In this document: positions 7,468 through 15,064 of the stretch, in pieces | Layout: each line of letters opens with the position of its first letter | How positions within the stretch are numbered: the stretch's first letter is position 1 | Virus record (IMG/VR): IMGVR_UViG_3300005337_000034 | Location: 1-38,406 of that record | Length of the DNA: 38,406 bases | DNA from: a virus | Direction: 5' to 3' (one strand) | The notes under the pieces: model-generated | Told to the model about the DNA's origin: nothing | Seen by the model: only the letters and a program-made list of their open reading frames with translations | The model's database searches: none | Position numbers and translations under genes: made by a program

Positions 7468-7899
7468 ATGAAAGTTAGAAATATCCCATCCCTGCCCATA
7501 CTTGAGTTCCTTGGGAAGCTGGAGCGCGGCGAAATCAAGGCGACATACGAGAGCCAAGAGGAAGACGCTGTAGACGGCATCGTCACATGGTTCCCAAGCT
7601 GGGGTGTCGTTTGGGCTGGAGCAAAACAGAGCGTACAGCACGCCATGCCGGCCGAGGTTCGCGGTAACGAGAAGCGCGTCAGGCGTAAAATGCAGAGCCT
7701 GAAGGATCAAGGTCTGATCACCGGATGCTGTTGCGGCTGTCGCGGCGACTTCGAACTGACTGATAAGGGACGCTCATTACTTGTGCAAAGAAAGCCAAGT
7801 ACGCTCGCGCAGCAAGTGGCCGATGCCAAAGCTGAAAGCGCAAGCTGGTCGCCTGAAAAGCGCGCCAGCGTGAGGCTGGAAGGCGGTGATCAGCCATGA
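7468..7899 (+). CDS. Hypothetical protein with winged-helix-like C-terminus
   Basis: It starts one base after the previous stop, with GAGGAATGAT as ribosome site. Residues 67-111 read like a winged helix: a helix with KRVRRKMQSL, a CCCGC turn, then a strand with FELTDKGRSLL. A DNA-binding role is possible. The cysteine cluster CCCGC is unusual and could bind metal. The end overlaps a short downstream frame. Confidence 0.55.
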   Translation: MKVRNIPSLPILEFLGKLERGEIKATYESQEEDAVDGIVTWFPSWGVVWAGAKQSVQHAMPAEVRGNEKRVRRKMQSLKDQGLITGCCCGCRGDFELTDKGRSLLVQRKPSTLAQQVADAKAESASWSPEKRASVRLEGGDQP

Positions 7900-8041
7900 C
7901 CACACCATTGAACCACCTCGCATACTGGCCGCGCAAACCGCCGTCGAAGAATCAGGCCCACCGCCCAGTCCACCCGGCGACTCCGCCAAGTTCAAGGAAT
8001 GGCTGGAGTTCATGGAAGCAGAGCAGAAAACAGCGCATTAA
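7886..8041 (+). CDS. 51-residue hypothetical protein (GTG start)
   Basis: Two short frames compete here. This one, from GTG 7886, has the codon pattern of the operon and a plausible C-terminus (KFKEWLEFMEAEQ). It overlaps the previous gene by 14 bases, behind a GGAAGG. The alternative, ATG 7896 to 8075, has the cleaner ATGA coupling but an Arg/Pro/Ser-rich product typical of an out-of-frame reading. I favour the GTG version. Confidence 0.4.
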   Translation: MISHDHTIEPPRILAAQTAVEESGPPPSPPGDSAKFKEWLEFMEAEQKTAH

Positions 8042-8086
8042 TCCGCCGCCGCTTCGGACAAGCGGCAATCACTGAAAGGGAATACC

Positions 8087-8278
8087 ATGCAAACCAAACC
8101 GCAATTGGAAGAGCAGAAATCCAAGCTGGATGCCGACATCGAAGCGCTGAACCAGGAAATGAGCGGCGACGAATTCCAGACGCTGGAAATAGAAACGCAG
8201 GACCTGGACCGCGCCCGGCTGGCGCACATGCAGCACCTGTCCGGCATCCTGCAGGCGCGCATCGACGGCTTCGCATAA
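8087..8278 (+). CDS. 63-residue coiled-coil protein
   Basis: This is the last gene of the plus-strand operon, preceded by AAAGGGAATACC. Nearly the whole product is a charged amphipathic helix (heptads of Leu/Ile with Glu, Lys and Gln), so a small dimeric coiled coil is likely. It ends 18 bases before the terminator hairpin. Function unknown. Confidence 0.6.
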   Translation: MQTKPQLEEQKSKLDADIEALNQEMSGDEFQTLEIETQDLDRARLAHMQHLSGILQARIDGFA

Positions 8279-8296
8279 GCGGCGCCGGATATGAAG

Positions 8297-8323
8297 AAGC
8301 CCGCGCTGTGCGGGCTTTTTTTA
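8297..8323 (+). terminator. Intrinsic terminator between convergent operons
   Basis: AGCCCGC (8298-8304), loop GCTGT and GCGGGCT (8310-8316) form a seven-base-pair stem followed by a T run. On the minus strand the stem is followed by CTTCTTC, so it may also stop late transcription arriving from the other side. The stop codon of the holin gene lies within the T run. Confidence 0.85.
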
Positions 8324-8887
8324 TTTAGCCTGCTGCGCGATGATCCGCGTTTTCTCGGCGCTGCCCTTCGTGGTCCCGTAGAAGTAGGCCATGACGCTAC
8401 CCAGCACCGACGAGATCAGCACTCCCAGCACCGTGTCGGCGACGCGCTGCCCGGCGGGTTCGATTTTGATGAAGGTCACACCGGTGAAGTACAACATGGC
8501 GAACAACGACCAACCCGCAGCAAGGTAGTACACGAAGCGCTTGCTGAAAAGATCGTCCTGCCCCAGCGCTGCCGTCTGCATGGCGCGAGCATTCCCGGTA
8601 TCAGCAAGGTACGCTTTTTCCATATCGGCCTGCTGCGCGCCCATGGCTTGCTGGAACTCCAACACCTTATTGGGATCGGCCTGCAGCACCGCCATGGCTT
8701 CCTGAGGCGTGCCGGTTCCGGTGATGGCCTGGGCCACGCCCACCACGTGGTTTGCGATGTCGACGGTCTTGTCGCTGCCGCCGAACAGCTTCAGGATGCC
8801 GGGCACGAACTGGCCCAGCGCCATAGCGATTCCAACAGGGCCGCCGGCTATGCCGCCAGCGATGCTTGCTACTGTAGATGCGTCCAT
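8321..8887 (-). CDS. Holin, 3-TM gene-transfer-agent type
   Basis: The start at 8887 is preferred because GTAGGAATTTGATC lies just upstream. The 188-residue product begins with a glycine-rich hydrophobic region, has a soluble helical middle, and ends with two clear membrane segments (about residues 121-143 and 150-170) around an FTGVTFI turn. This matches the 'holin of 3TMs, gene-transfer release' family. It would permeabilise the inner membrane at lysis. It lies next to the endolysin gene, as expected. Confidence 0.7.
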   Translation of the reverse strand: MDASTVASIAGGIAGGPVGIAMALGQFVPGILKLFGGSDKTVDIANHVVGVAQAITGTGTPQEAMAVLQADPNKVLEFQQAMGAQQADMEKAYLADTGNARAMQTAALGQDDLFSKRFVYYLAAGWSLFAMLYFTGVTFIKIEPAGQRVADTVLGVLISSVLGSVMAYFYGTTKGSAEKTRIIAQQAK

Positions 8888-8889
8888 GA

Positions 8890-9384
8890 TCAAATTCCTA
8901 CGGTGACGGACGCGAGCGCCCAGTTTTTGGCCCATTCATCCGGCCGGGGTTTGCCGGGGCGCCAAGCCGACACATACTGCGCCCAGCCATCGTCAGCGGT
9001 CGTCGGCAGCGAGTGCGGCAGCGTGTAGACCAGCAGTCGCGCGGCGCAGGCGGCCACGATGTCCTGGAACCGCATGGCCTCCCACAGCGCCCCCGGCGTG
9101 GCCCGGACGCCGTAGGCATCGCAAATCTTGGTCATGCGCGGCGCGGAGCTGGGATGCGACAGCACGCCCTTGCAGCCGCCGCCCTGCTCGAACTGCCACC
9201 AGGATGCAGCCGGGCCAGCCTCGGCGCCGCCGGCAACGACCTGGCGGCGATGCGCCAGCCCGGATTCTTGCAAGGCGATCGCCAGCAGGAAGCGTGCGGC
9301 ATCGCTGCTGCCAGGGATGCCCATCGACACCAGCTCGCACAGCGCTGGCTGGATGGCGGTTTGCAGCAGTCTGATAGGTGTCAT
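8890..9384 (-). CDS. Putative endolysin, lysozyme/transglycosylase-like
   Basis: The 164-residue product has an ALQESGL helix near residues 36-42, whose Glu is a candidate catalytic acid, followed by an ASWWQFEQGGG segment like the substrate-groove strand of lysozyme-fold muramidases. No signal peptide or SAR helix is visible, so it would depend on a holin. The start overlaps the previous stop (ATGA) and the next gene is the holin. Assignment rests on context plus these two motifs; the exact family is uncertain. Confidence 0.6.
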   Translation of the reverse strand: MTPIRLLQTAIQPALCELVSMGIPGSSDAARFLLAIALQESGLAHRRQVVAGGAEAGPAASWWQFEQGGGCKGVLSHPSSAPRMTKICDAYGVRATPGALWEAMRFQDIVAACAARLLVYTLPHSLPTTADDGWAQYVSAWRPGKPRPDEWAKNWALASVTVGI

Positions 9385-9638
9385 TCGATTTCCTTTGGCA
9401 GCGTACCGCCGTTATCCCATTGACGCTTTAAGAGCTTGTACTTGATCCAGTGCACGCGGATCACGAACAGGCCAACCACGCAGCCAATGGCCACAGAAAT
9501 AATGCCCAGCACCGTTTGGGTCTGGCTCAAGATCGATAGCGTGCCCATGGCCGTTGTGGAGGCAGCAACGGTACTAGCAATCGCCGGGTGGTTGGCCGCT
9601 GCCTCGACAGCTTGCTTTAAGGTTTCGGGCTCGTTCAC
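9381..9638 (-). CDS. Small membrane protein, holin-like
   Basis: The 85-residue product starts at GTG 9638, overlapping the previous TGA. It has an alanine/threonine-rich amphipathic N-terminus, a strong membrane helix at about residues 43-62 (GIISVAIGCVVGLFVI) and a basic C-terminal tail (KYKLLKRQ). Coupled directly to the endolysin, it may be a second holin, an antiholin or a pinholin-like partner. Its upstream half overlaps the nested frame 9574-9756. Confidence 0.6.
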   Translation of the reverse strand: MNEPETLKQAVEAAANHPAIASTVAASTTAMGTLSILSQTQTVLGIISVAIGCVVGLFVIRVHWIKYKLLKRQWDNGGTLPKEIE

Positions 9639-9756
9639 GGAGCTTCCTTTCGAGTATAAAATTGCGCCCTGCCATGATCAGCGCCACGAACCAGATGGAA
9701 CCCCAAATGATGAGCATCATTGCTGTCCACCATAAATAGTCTGAGCCATTGCACAT
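9574..9756 (-). CDS. Nested 60-residue membrane frame in the lysis region
   Basis: ATG 9756 is preceded by GTGGAGTTTGGCAT, a good ribosome site. The product has a hydrophobic run at about residues 8-29 (WTAMMLIIWGSIWFVALIM) followed by a basic helix (RNFILERKLRER), whereas the tail of the overlapping 140-residue protein is poorly patterned. It overlaps two other lysis-region genes in another frame, an arrangement seen in spanin and holin/antiholin pairs. It could also be chance. Confidence 0.4.
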   Translation of the reverse strand: MCNGSDYLWWTAMMLIIWGSIWFVALIMAGRNFILERKLRERARNLKASCRGSGQPPGDC

Positions 9757-10057
9757 ATGCCAAACTCCACGAAAGTACGTTGTAGAAGATTGGCGAGGCA
9801 TAGGCCATGTAGAGAATCCACCCTACGAAATTGACGACTATGGAGGCAAGGCATAGGGCCTGCATGTCATCGCATAGCCGGTCTTTTGTCAGGGCCGGCA
9901 CTGCATACAGCAAAATCAGGTCGACCAGTGCGGCGCTCCCATGGAACATCAGCATGCCAACCGGCGAGTTTGGCAGATCGGCAGTGCTGAGTTCGTGAAT
10001 CTCCATGGCCGCAAAAAACAGCAGAGCGGCGAAGACCCTGGCGCGCCACATGTTCAT
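9635..10057 (-). CDS. Four-helix membrane protein of the lysis cluster
   Basis: The 140-residue product has four hydrophobic stretches (about 7-20, 40-56, 67-87 and 91-110) and starts with an ATGA overlap on a 28-residue upstream gene. Its TGA overlaps the GTG start of the next gene. The last 30 residues are His/Arg-rich and look like a shadow of the nested frame 9574-9756, so the functional part probably ends near residue 110. A holin or lysis-regulator role is inferred from position. Confidence 0.6.
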   Translation of the reverse strand: MNMWRARVFAALLFFAAMEIHELSTADLPNSPVGMLMFHGSAALVDLILLYAVPALTKDRLCDDMQALCLASIVVNFVGWILYMAYASPIFYNVLSWSLAYVQWLRLFMVDSNDAHHLGFHLVRGADHGRAQFYTRKEAP

Positions 10058-10140
10058 TTGGTCTTCTTGACAGGCTTAGGTGCGGTTTTCTGGTCTGGCC
10101 GCTGCTTGCCGCCGCCTGCTCCGGTTGCTTGTGGTTTCAT
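10054..10140 (-). CDS. 28-residue basic mini-protein
   Basis: ATG 10140 sits behind AAAGGAAGC, one of the best ribosome sites in the region. The frame ends in a TGA that overlaps the ATG at 10057. The product is rich in Lys, Gln, Pro and Gly, with a PKPVKKTK end, and has no hydrophobic segment. It may act mainly as a translated leader for the following membrane protein, or as a small nucleic-acid-binding peptide. Confidence 0.5.
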   Translation of the reverse strand: MKPQATGAGGGKQRPDQKTAPKPVKKTK

Positions 10141-10151
10141 GATGCTTCCTT

Positions 10152-11798
10152 TCAAGGTTGTTGAGGTAGTCGGCCTACTTGGTAGAGGTAATTCAGGAAT
10201 GCAGGGTCAAGTGCCATTGGTGCAGCATTTGCGGCTTTGCTGACCGCACCGGCACCCTTGCCAGCGGCAAGCGCCGCCTCACCCATCAGGCGCGGGGACT
10301 GTACAGCAAGCGCTGGGATAGCCGCCATCGGGCCGCCAAGAGCATAGCTACCCAGCCCCAGGCCGCCAGCAACGGCGTTGCCCAGGCCGCGCGGCATGAT
10401 GCTCGAGAGCGCCTGGCCAGCCAGGGCTGGCATTATTTGCTGACCTCCTTGCTGCTCCATCTGCTTTGCCATATTCAGACGATTGCCATAGTTCGTGTTG
10501 ACGTTATTGCGAGTCAGCGACTGCAATTTGCGCATGGCTGTGTCGACGGAAGCATTCTTGCCAAGCGAGAGCGCCCGCTCGATCTCGCGGATTTGCTCGG
10601 TTGCTTCGCTGTAGCCTTTCATGGTGTCGGCATAGGTTGGCGCCTGGTTGACGATTTCCTGCTTCACAGCATTATAAATCTTGCTTCCAACCATATTGGC
10701 AGTCTTTTCCTCGAACGGGATCGAGTCCACAATGCCGCCGATTTTCTGCTTCAAGGCGTCCAGGCCTTCGGGGGTATGGTACTCGGCTGGGTCCAGCGCC
10801 TTCCATTCGCCAATGGCATCTGCAATAGCCTGCTGAACCTGGGCGGCCTTCGTGTTCTTGACCTGGCCTTTGAACGTAACTGCGTTGAATGCGTCATTGA
10901 CGGCCTTATCGATGCCACTGAACCCAAGCACGCTCTTGTCGTTTGATACTTGCGCGATCCCTTGGCGATAGGCGTCCGACTTTGCTTGGCCCATGGCGGC
11001 GATATTCTGCTTGGCGGAATCAAGAACATCAGTAATCGGGACATTTCCGCGCATGTTGTCGGCGAACTGGCGCGCAGATTGGCCGCCTTGCATGCCAGAT
11101 CGGAATGCCTGCTTGATTGGCTCTTCGCCGGTATGGGTGGCCAAACCAGTCAAAACAGCCGCACCACGTCCAATTAGTGGCGCCGCGACTGAAGCGGCCT
11201 TTGTTGCTGCCGTCATTGGATTGGTGAGGAGCGAGGCATTGCCGAGCATGCTGCCAGCGCTCGATAACGCAGATGCGCCCGGGATACCTGTCAATGTAGC
11301 CGCCTTGCTTCCAAGATTGGCGACGCCGCCGCTAAGGCCAAGCACCGTCGAGAGGTCAGACGCAGCGCCAACTGGATCAGTTGCCAGAGTATTTTTCAAG
11401 GAATCAGTCGAGCCATAGCGGTTCACAAAAAACTTGTTTGCCGCATCAGATACATCCTCGGTCTTTTGGAGCGCCGCGCGGTGAGCTGGATTCGGGTCCA
11501 TGCTGTCAATCGCCGAAACTACCGACTGCGGAAGCGCGTTACGAACGGTGCCAATGCCAAGCTTTACCGTGTTGCCCAGCGTATCCAGCGGATGCCGCAC
11601 GCTTTGATAAATGCCGCCCAAGAAATTACCAGCGCTAGCCGGCAGGTTTTTGAGCGCATCCATTGGAACATCTGACCAGCCGCGATCTGGCGTCGCTGAG
11701 GAGAATAACTCAGCCGACAAATCGCGCCCGCTACCTGGGGTAGGTGCAGTTGATGGGGAGGCGCCAAACAATTCAGCGCTGAGGTCTCGACCAGCCAT
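10152..11798 (-). CDS. Putative internal virion (ejection) protein, 548 residues
   Basis: The product carries a duplicated nonapeptide GRDLSAELF at residues 3-11 and 24-32, then glycine/alanine-rich hydrophobic stretches (about 150-230 and 470-530) around a long helical middle with a coiled-coil-like block near 340-440. Such amphipathic, Ala/Gly-rich proteins between tail and lysis genes are usually ejected with the DNA in podoviruses. The start shares a base with the previous stop (TAATG). No catalytic motif is visible. Confidence 0.6.
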   Translation of the reverse strand: MAGRDLSAELFGASPSTAPTPGSGRDLSAELFSSATPDRGWSDVPMDALKNLPASAGNFLGGIYQSVRHPLDTLGNTVKLGIGTVRNALPQSVVSAIDSMDPNPAHRAALQKTEDVSDAANKFFVNRYGSTDSLKNTLATDPVGAASDLSTVLGLSGGVANLGSKAATLTGIPGASALSSAGSMLGNASLLTNPMTAATKAASVAAPLIGRGAAVLTGLATHTGEEPIKQAFRSGMQGGQSARQFADNMRGNVPITDVLDSAKQNIAAMGQAKSDAYRQGIAQVSNDKSVLGFSGIDKAVNDAFNAVTFKGQVKNTKAAQVQQAIADAIGEWKALDPAEYHTPEGLDALKQKIGGIVDSIPFEEKTANMVGSKIYNAVKQEIVNQAPTYADTMKGYSEATEQIREIERALSLGKNASVDTAMRKLQSLTRNNVNTNYGNRLNMAKQMEQQGGQQIMPALAGQALSSIMPRGLGNAVAGGLGLGSYALGGPMAAIPALAVQSPRLMGEAALAAGKGAGAVSKAANAAPMALDPAFLNYLYQVGRLPQQP

Positions 11799-13423
11799 TA
11801 TTGGCCTCCAATCGTATAGCCTTGATCTTTAAGGGCCTTGGTGACTTCAGCCGTGCTACGCCCACTCTTACGCGCAGTCTCGGCGATATCGGCCAAGGTC
11901 GCGGTCTTTGCGCCGCCTCCAGCAGGCGCCCCGCCCTGATGGCTCTGGTAAATCTCTTGCGCACGGCCAGAAAGGTATTTACCAAAGTCGTCACGCTTGG
12001 TCGATACGCGATATTGCTGCTCCAGGCCGCCCAACTGACCAACCATCAGGTCCTGATAGGTCTTGATGACAGCCTTGAGCTGCGCCGGGCTATTGGCCGC
12101 GTCGATGGTGCGCGCGGCTTCCTCGCGGTCAGCCACACCGCCACCAGAGCCGACGATGGCCTTGACAATCTCGTCGCCGACGATCTTCTTGGCCGCATTG
12201 AAATTGGTCGGAGCCGGGTTGCCGGTCTGCTGCGCATAGTAGTTGCCTACTTTGTTCAGCATGTTCAGATCGCGGTTGCCTAGAGCATCCGACAATTTAT
12301 CGAGGGTATCCAAGTGGGCAATCGACACGTTGAACGATTTCACTGTATTGCCATACTTGCCGCTGTCGAATGCCTTCACGGCGGCATTACGCGAGGCTAC
12401 GTCGCCTTTGTTGTTGAGCTGGCTATCGCGGCCTCCCGCTACGCCAGTGTCGCCAGCCAGTTCAGCCGCCTTGTTCAAAATGGCGGAGCGCCCAGCCGCT
12501 GCGGACTTGCCCATGCCCATCTGCGGCAGCGTGCCGTCGAAGTTATAGCGCTTGGCGGCGTTCAGAATGGCATCGGTGGACAATGGCCCCGTTCCGTCTT
12601 CCGCTTGGCTCTTGTCGAAGGCCAGGCGCTCGCGAGAGATAGCATTGCTGGCGAGCGAATCAGGCGTTTGCGTGCGCTGGAAAATCTGCCCAGGCGTCGC
12701 GGAATTGTCATCGATCAGCTGAGTGGTTCCGCCCAAGTTCAATTCGCGCAACTTCGGCGCCACTGCCAAACCGGTGTCTTTCCATGACCCATTGTCTGCC
12801 AGGATGAAATTGTGCAGCTTCCCATCGTCGCCGCGCGCGACACGGAAATCAGTGGAATACTTCGGCTGGAACTTGAGCGCGGTCTCTTCCAGCTTGTCGG
12901 CCTGCGCGACCAGTAGTGGGTTGCCGGTTGCCCGCATGGCTGCCGCTTGCGCTAGCCGCGAGTTGAAAAGCTGCTCGGTGCTGTTGCCACTGCCGCCAGA
13001 AGGCGTTGCACCTTGGGCCTGAGTCAATTTCGCAGCATTCTCGACTGTTGGCGCCAAGTCATTACCCAACACGGACTGCGCGAACGAAGTTGGAGAAGAG
13101 GCGCGCGCATTGTAGTCTTGCAGGAACTTTTGAGCGTCAAGGTTCTGTTGCCGGCTGATGGACTTATCCTGCAGATCACCCTGCAAGCCTTGGATTTGCA
13201 GCCCATGGAGCTGCGCGGCCTGCTGTGCCTGCTCCTGCTGCATCCGGCGCTGCTGAGCCGCGTCAGTGCCAGCCTGAAAGGCCTGGAGGCCACCGCCAGC
13301 GATCTGTCCGAATGACGTTGGCATGCGCGACGGGCCGGACTGCTGGAGCATCTGCGCGGCGGCCGCCAGTAGCCCCTGTGTCTGCTCAGGACTGAGATTG
13401 CCCAGGCTGTCAAAGAGTCCCAT
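11798..13423 (-). CDS. Putative internal virion protein, 541 residues
   Basis: The N-terminus (MGLFDSLGNLSPEQTQGLL) is followed by a Gln/Ala-rich helix (about 50-110), a mixed middle region, and a helical block around 350-460 resembling the structural part of large podovirus ejection proteins. The C-terminal 35 residues form a small helical module (SGRSTAEVTKALKDQGY) separated by a glycine linker. It lies in a three-gene block of similar low-complexity proteins. No lytic transglycosylase motif was found, although ejection complexes often carry one. Confidence 0.55.
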   Translation of the reverse strand: MGLFDSLGNLSPEQTQGLLAAAAQMLQQSGPSRMPTSFGQIAGGGLQAFQAGTDAAQQRRMQQEQAQQAAQLHGLQIQGLQGDLQDKSISRQQNLDAQKFLQDYNARASSPTSFAQSVLGNDLAPTVENAAKLTQAQGATPSGGSGNSTEQLFNSRLAQAAAMRATGNPLLVAQADKLEETALKFQPKYSTDFRVARGDDGKLHNFILADNGSWKDTGLAVAPKLRELNLGGTTQLIDDNSATPGQIFQRTQTPDSLASNAISRERLAFDKSQAEDGTGPLSTDAILNAAKRYNFDGTLPQMGMGKSAAAGRSAILNKAAELAGDTGVAGGRDSQLNNKGDVASRNAAVKAFDSGKYGNTVKSFNVSIAHLDTLDKLSDALGNRDLNMLNKVGNYYAQQTGNPAPTNFNAAKKIVGDEIVKAIVGSGGGVADREEAARTIDAANSPAQLKAVIKTYQDLMVGQLGGLEQQYRVSTKRDDFGKYLSGRAQEIYQSHQGGAPAGGGAKTATLADIAETARKSGRSTAEVTKALKDQGYTIGGQ

Positions 13424-13425
13424 GA

Positions 13426-14766
13426 TTATGGCCCCACATAGGTTGGATCAAGATAGCCGGCTTGCGAAGCGGACCACGCAGGAAGCGCTGCTTGTCCAGC
13501 CGCCAGGCCGCCGTTATTTGTTGCATTCTGGTATGCATTGTACAGACCAAGCCCCGCAGTTGCTCCACCGATCAGGTTACCGGTCGGGTTGGTGAAGTAT
13601 GGTGATGTCGTTGCCGAGCTGCCGCCAAGGCCGGTATATGGTGCCAGGATGCTGCTAACCTGACTCAGCTGGGAAGTTGGCGCGTTCTGGTTGGCATTGG
13701 CATAGTTGTATGCCTGGCCCAGCAGTCCGCTGCTCAGTCCAATCCCGGTCGCCTGGTTAGCCGAGTTCAGTTGATTGGTCTGCTGCTGGGCTTGCTGGTT
13801 ATTCTGACCAGCATTCTGTGCATAGCCTGCATTCGCCAAATTCGCCTGTTGCTGCTGGGCTGAATTCTGCGAAAGCATCGCCTGCTGTGCGCCAGCATCC
13901 TGAGCGGCTACGCCATACTGTTGCGCGCCGAGACCCTGAGTAGCAGCCAGTGCACGGTCCTGCCCTTGGTTGTAGGACTGTGCTTGCGCACCCGTGGTAT
14001 TGGCGCTGTTGGTTTGTGCCAGGGCCAGGTTATTGTTGCTCAACTGCTTGGTGTAGTCGCTCAACGCGTTGCCTTCGGCGATGCCCTGCCGCGATCCGCC
14101 ATACTGCCCGGCCAGCACCGCATTAGAGCGGATTCCTGGCAAAACGCTGCGCTGAAGCGTGTCCGTCAGATTCGCCTGATTCTTGGCATAGCTGGTGTTG
14201 GTCAAATCGACAGCGCTTTTCAATGCCCCGGTCAGATATGGGTTTGCGCCAGCGTCACCATTGATGAACCGATCGTATGAGCCGGACAGATTCATGTAAT
14301 TCTGAGCTGGTGCGTTCACATGCGCGGCAGACAACTGGATATTCGGTGATGCCTGCGCGGCCTGCATTTGCGGCGCGGTCAGAGCGCCGGCCTGCAGATT
14401 TTGCGCCGCCTGTTGGCTGGAGTTGAACGTTGGGATGCCCCAGTTATGCAGGTAATCGTCCGTCGAGCTGCCAAACGCCGACAGCCCCGGCGAACGAGGT
14501 TGGTTGGCCAGCCCTGCTGCTTGCCCCAGAATGCCTCCATTGCCGGATGTGCCATCGCCATACAGAATGGCCTGCATACGCGGGTCCATGGTGAACTGCT
14601 GTGTTTGGGTGGTGGTGCCAGCTGGCTGAGAACCTCCCCCGCCTCCGCCGCCACCGCTGGCAATTGCGCCGCCCAAGGCGCTGCCGATAACACCACCGAT
14701 TCCCGGAGCGATTAGGTTGCCAACAAATGGCGCTGCTGCTCCAATCAGGCTAGAAAAAAGTCCCAT
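13426..14766 (-). CDS. Putative internal virion protein, Gly/Gln/Asn-rich
   Basis: The 446-residue product starts with a hydrophobic glycine-rich hairpin (residues 4-38), has an eight-glycine run near residue 39, then a long Gln/Asn/Ala-rich helical region (about 230-350) and a second small hydrophobic segment near the C-terminus. A TGGAGATTGAT ribosome site precedes the start. The paired glycine zipper-like segments suggest membrane insertion during DNA ejection. Assignment is by style and gene order. Confidence 0.55.
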   Translation of the reverse strand: MGLFSSLIGAAAPFVGNLIAPGIGGVIGSALGGAIASGGGGGGGGSQPAGTTTQTQQFTMDPRMQAILYGDGTSGNGGILGQAAGLANQPRSPGLSAFGSSTDDYLHNWGIPTFNSSQQAAQNLQAGALTAPQMQAAQASPNIQLSAAHVNAPAQNYMNLSGSYDRFINGDAGANPYLTGALKSAVDLTNTSYAKNQANLTDTLQRSVLPGIRSNAVLAGQYGGSRQGIAEGNALSDYTKQLSNNNLALAQTNSANTTGAQAQSYNQGQDRALAATQGLGAQQYGVAAQDAGAQQAMLSQNSAQQQQANLANAGYAQNAGQNNQQAQQQTNQLNSANQATGIGLSSGLLGQAYNYANANQNAPTSQLSQVSSILAPYTGLGGSSATTSPYFTNPTGNLIGGATAGLGLYNAYQNATNNGGLAAGQAALPAWSASQAGYLDPTYVGP

Positions 14767-14782
14767 ATCAATCTCCAGTTAA

Positions 14783-15064
14783 TTAGCCCAATTGGACCCA
14801 AACGGCGGCCGGCTCTTCAAAAATATAAACCCCCTGCCCGCCGCCCGGGTCCCAGTCTGAGCCGTCTGCATAGGCAATATCGCCATCGCGCGGTTTTGGC
14901 GGTGCGACGTGGACTTTGTCGTAGTGACCGCGTGCCAATGCAGAGATTGCCGCCTGCTGCTTCAGCCCTTCTTCGCGTAGAAACCGAATCAGATCCGGCA
15001 AATTTTGAATGCCTGATGGGTCGCCGGCCGCGTAAAGCACTGTTCCGAGATTTGGAGTCCGCAT
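14783..15064 (-). CDS. 93-residue hypothetical virion-cluster protein
   Basis: The start at ATG 15064 is preferred over ATG 15070, because AAGGAGC is seven bases from the former and it shares bases with the preceding TAA. The product has an N-terminal helical half and a C-terminal half rich in Gly, Asp and aromatic residues, ending in a beta-like IFEEPAAVWVQL. No family recognised. Confidence 0.55.
   Translation of the reverse strand: MRTPNLGTVLYAAGDPSGIQNLPDLIRFLREEGLKQQAAISALARGHYDKVHVAPPKPRDGDIAYADGSDWDPGGGQGVYIFEEPAAVWVQLG

Noticed and set aside
7896-8075. 59-codon frame with clean ATGA coupling
   Set aside because: Composition is that of an out-of-frame reading; the overlapping GTG frame 7886-8041 has operon-like codon use. 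Not excluded outright.
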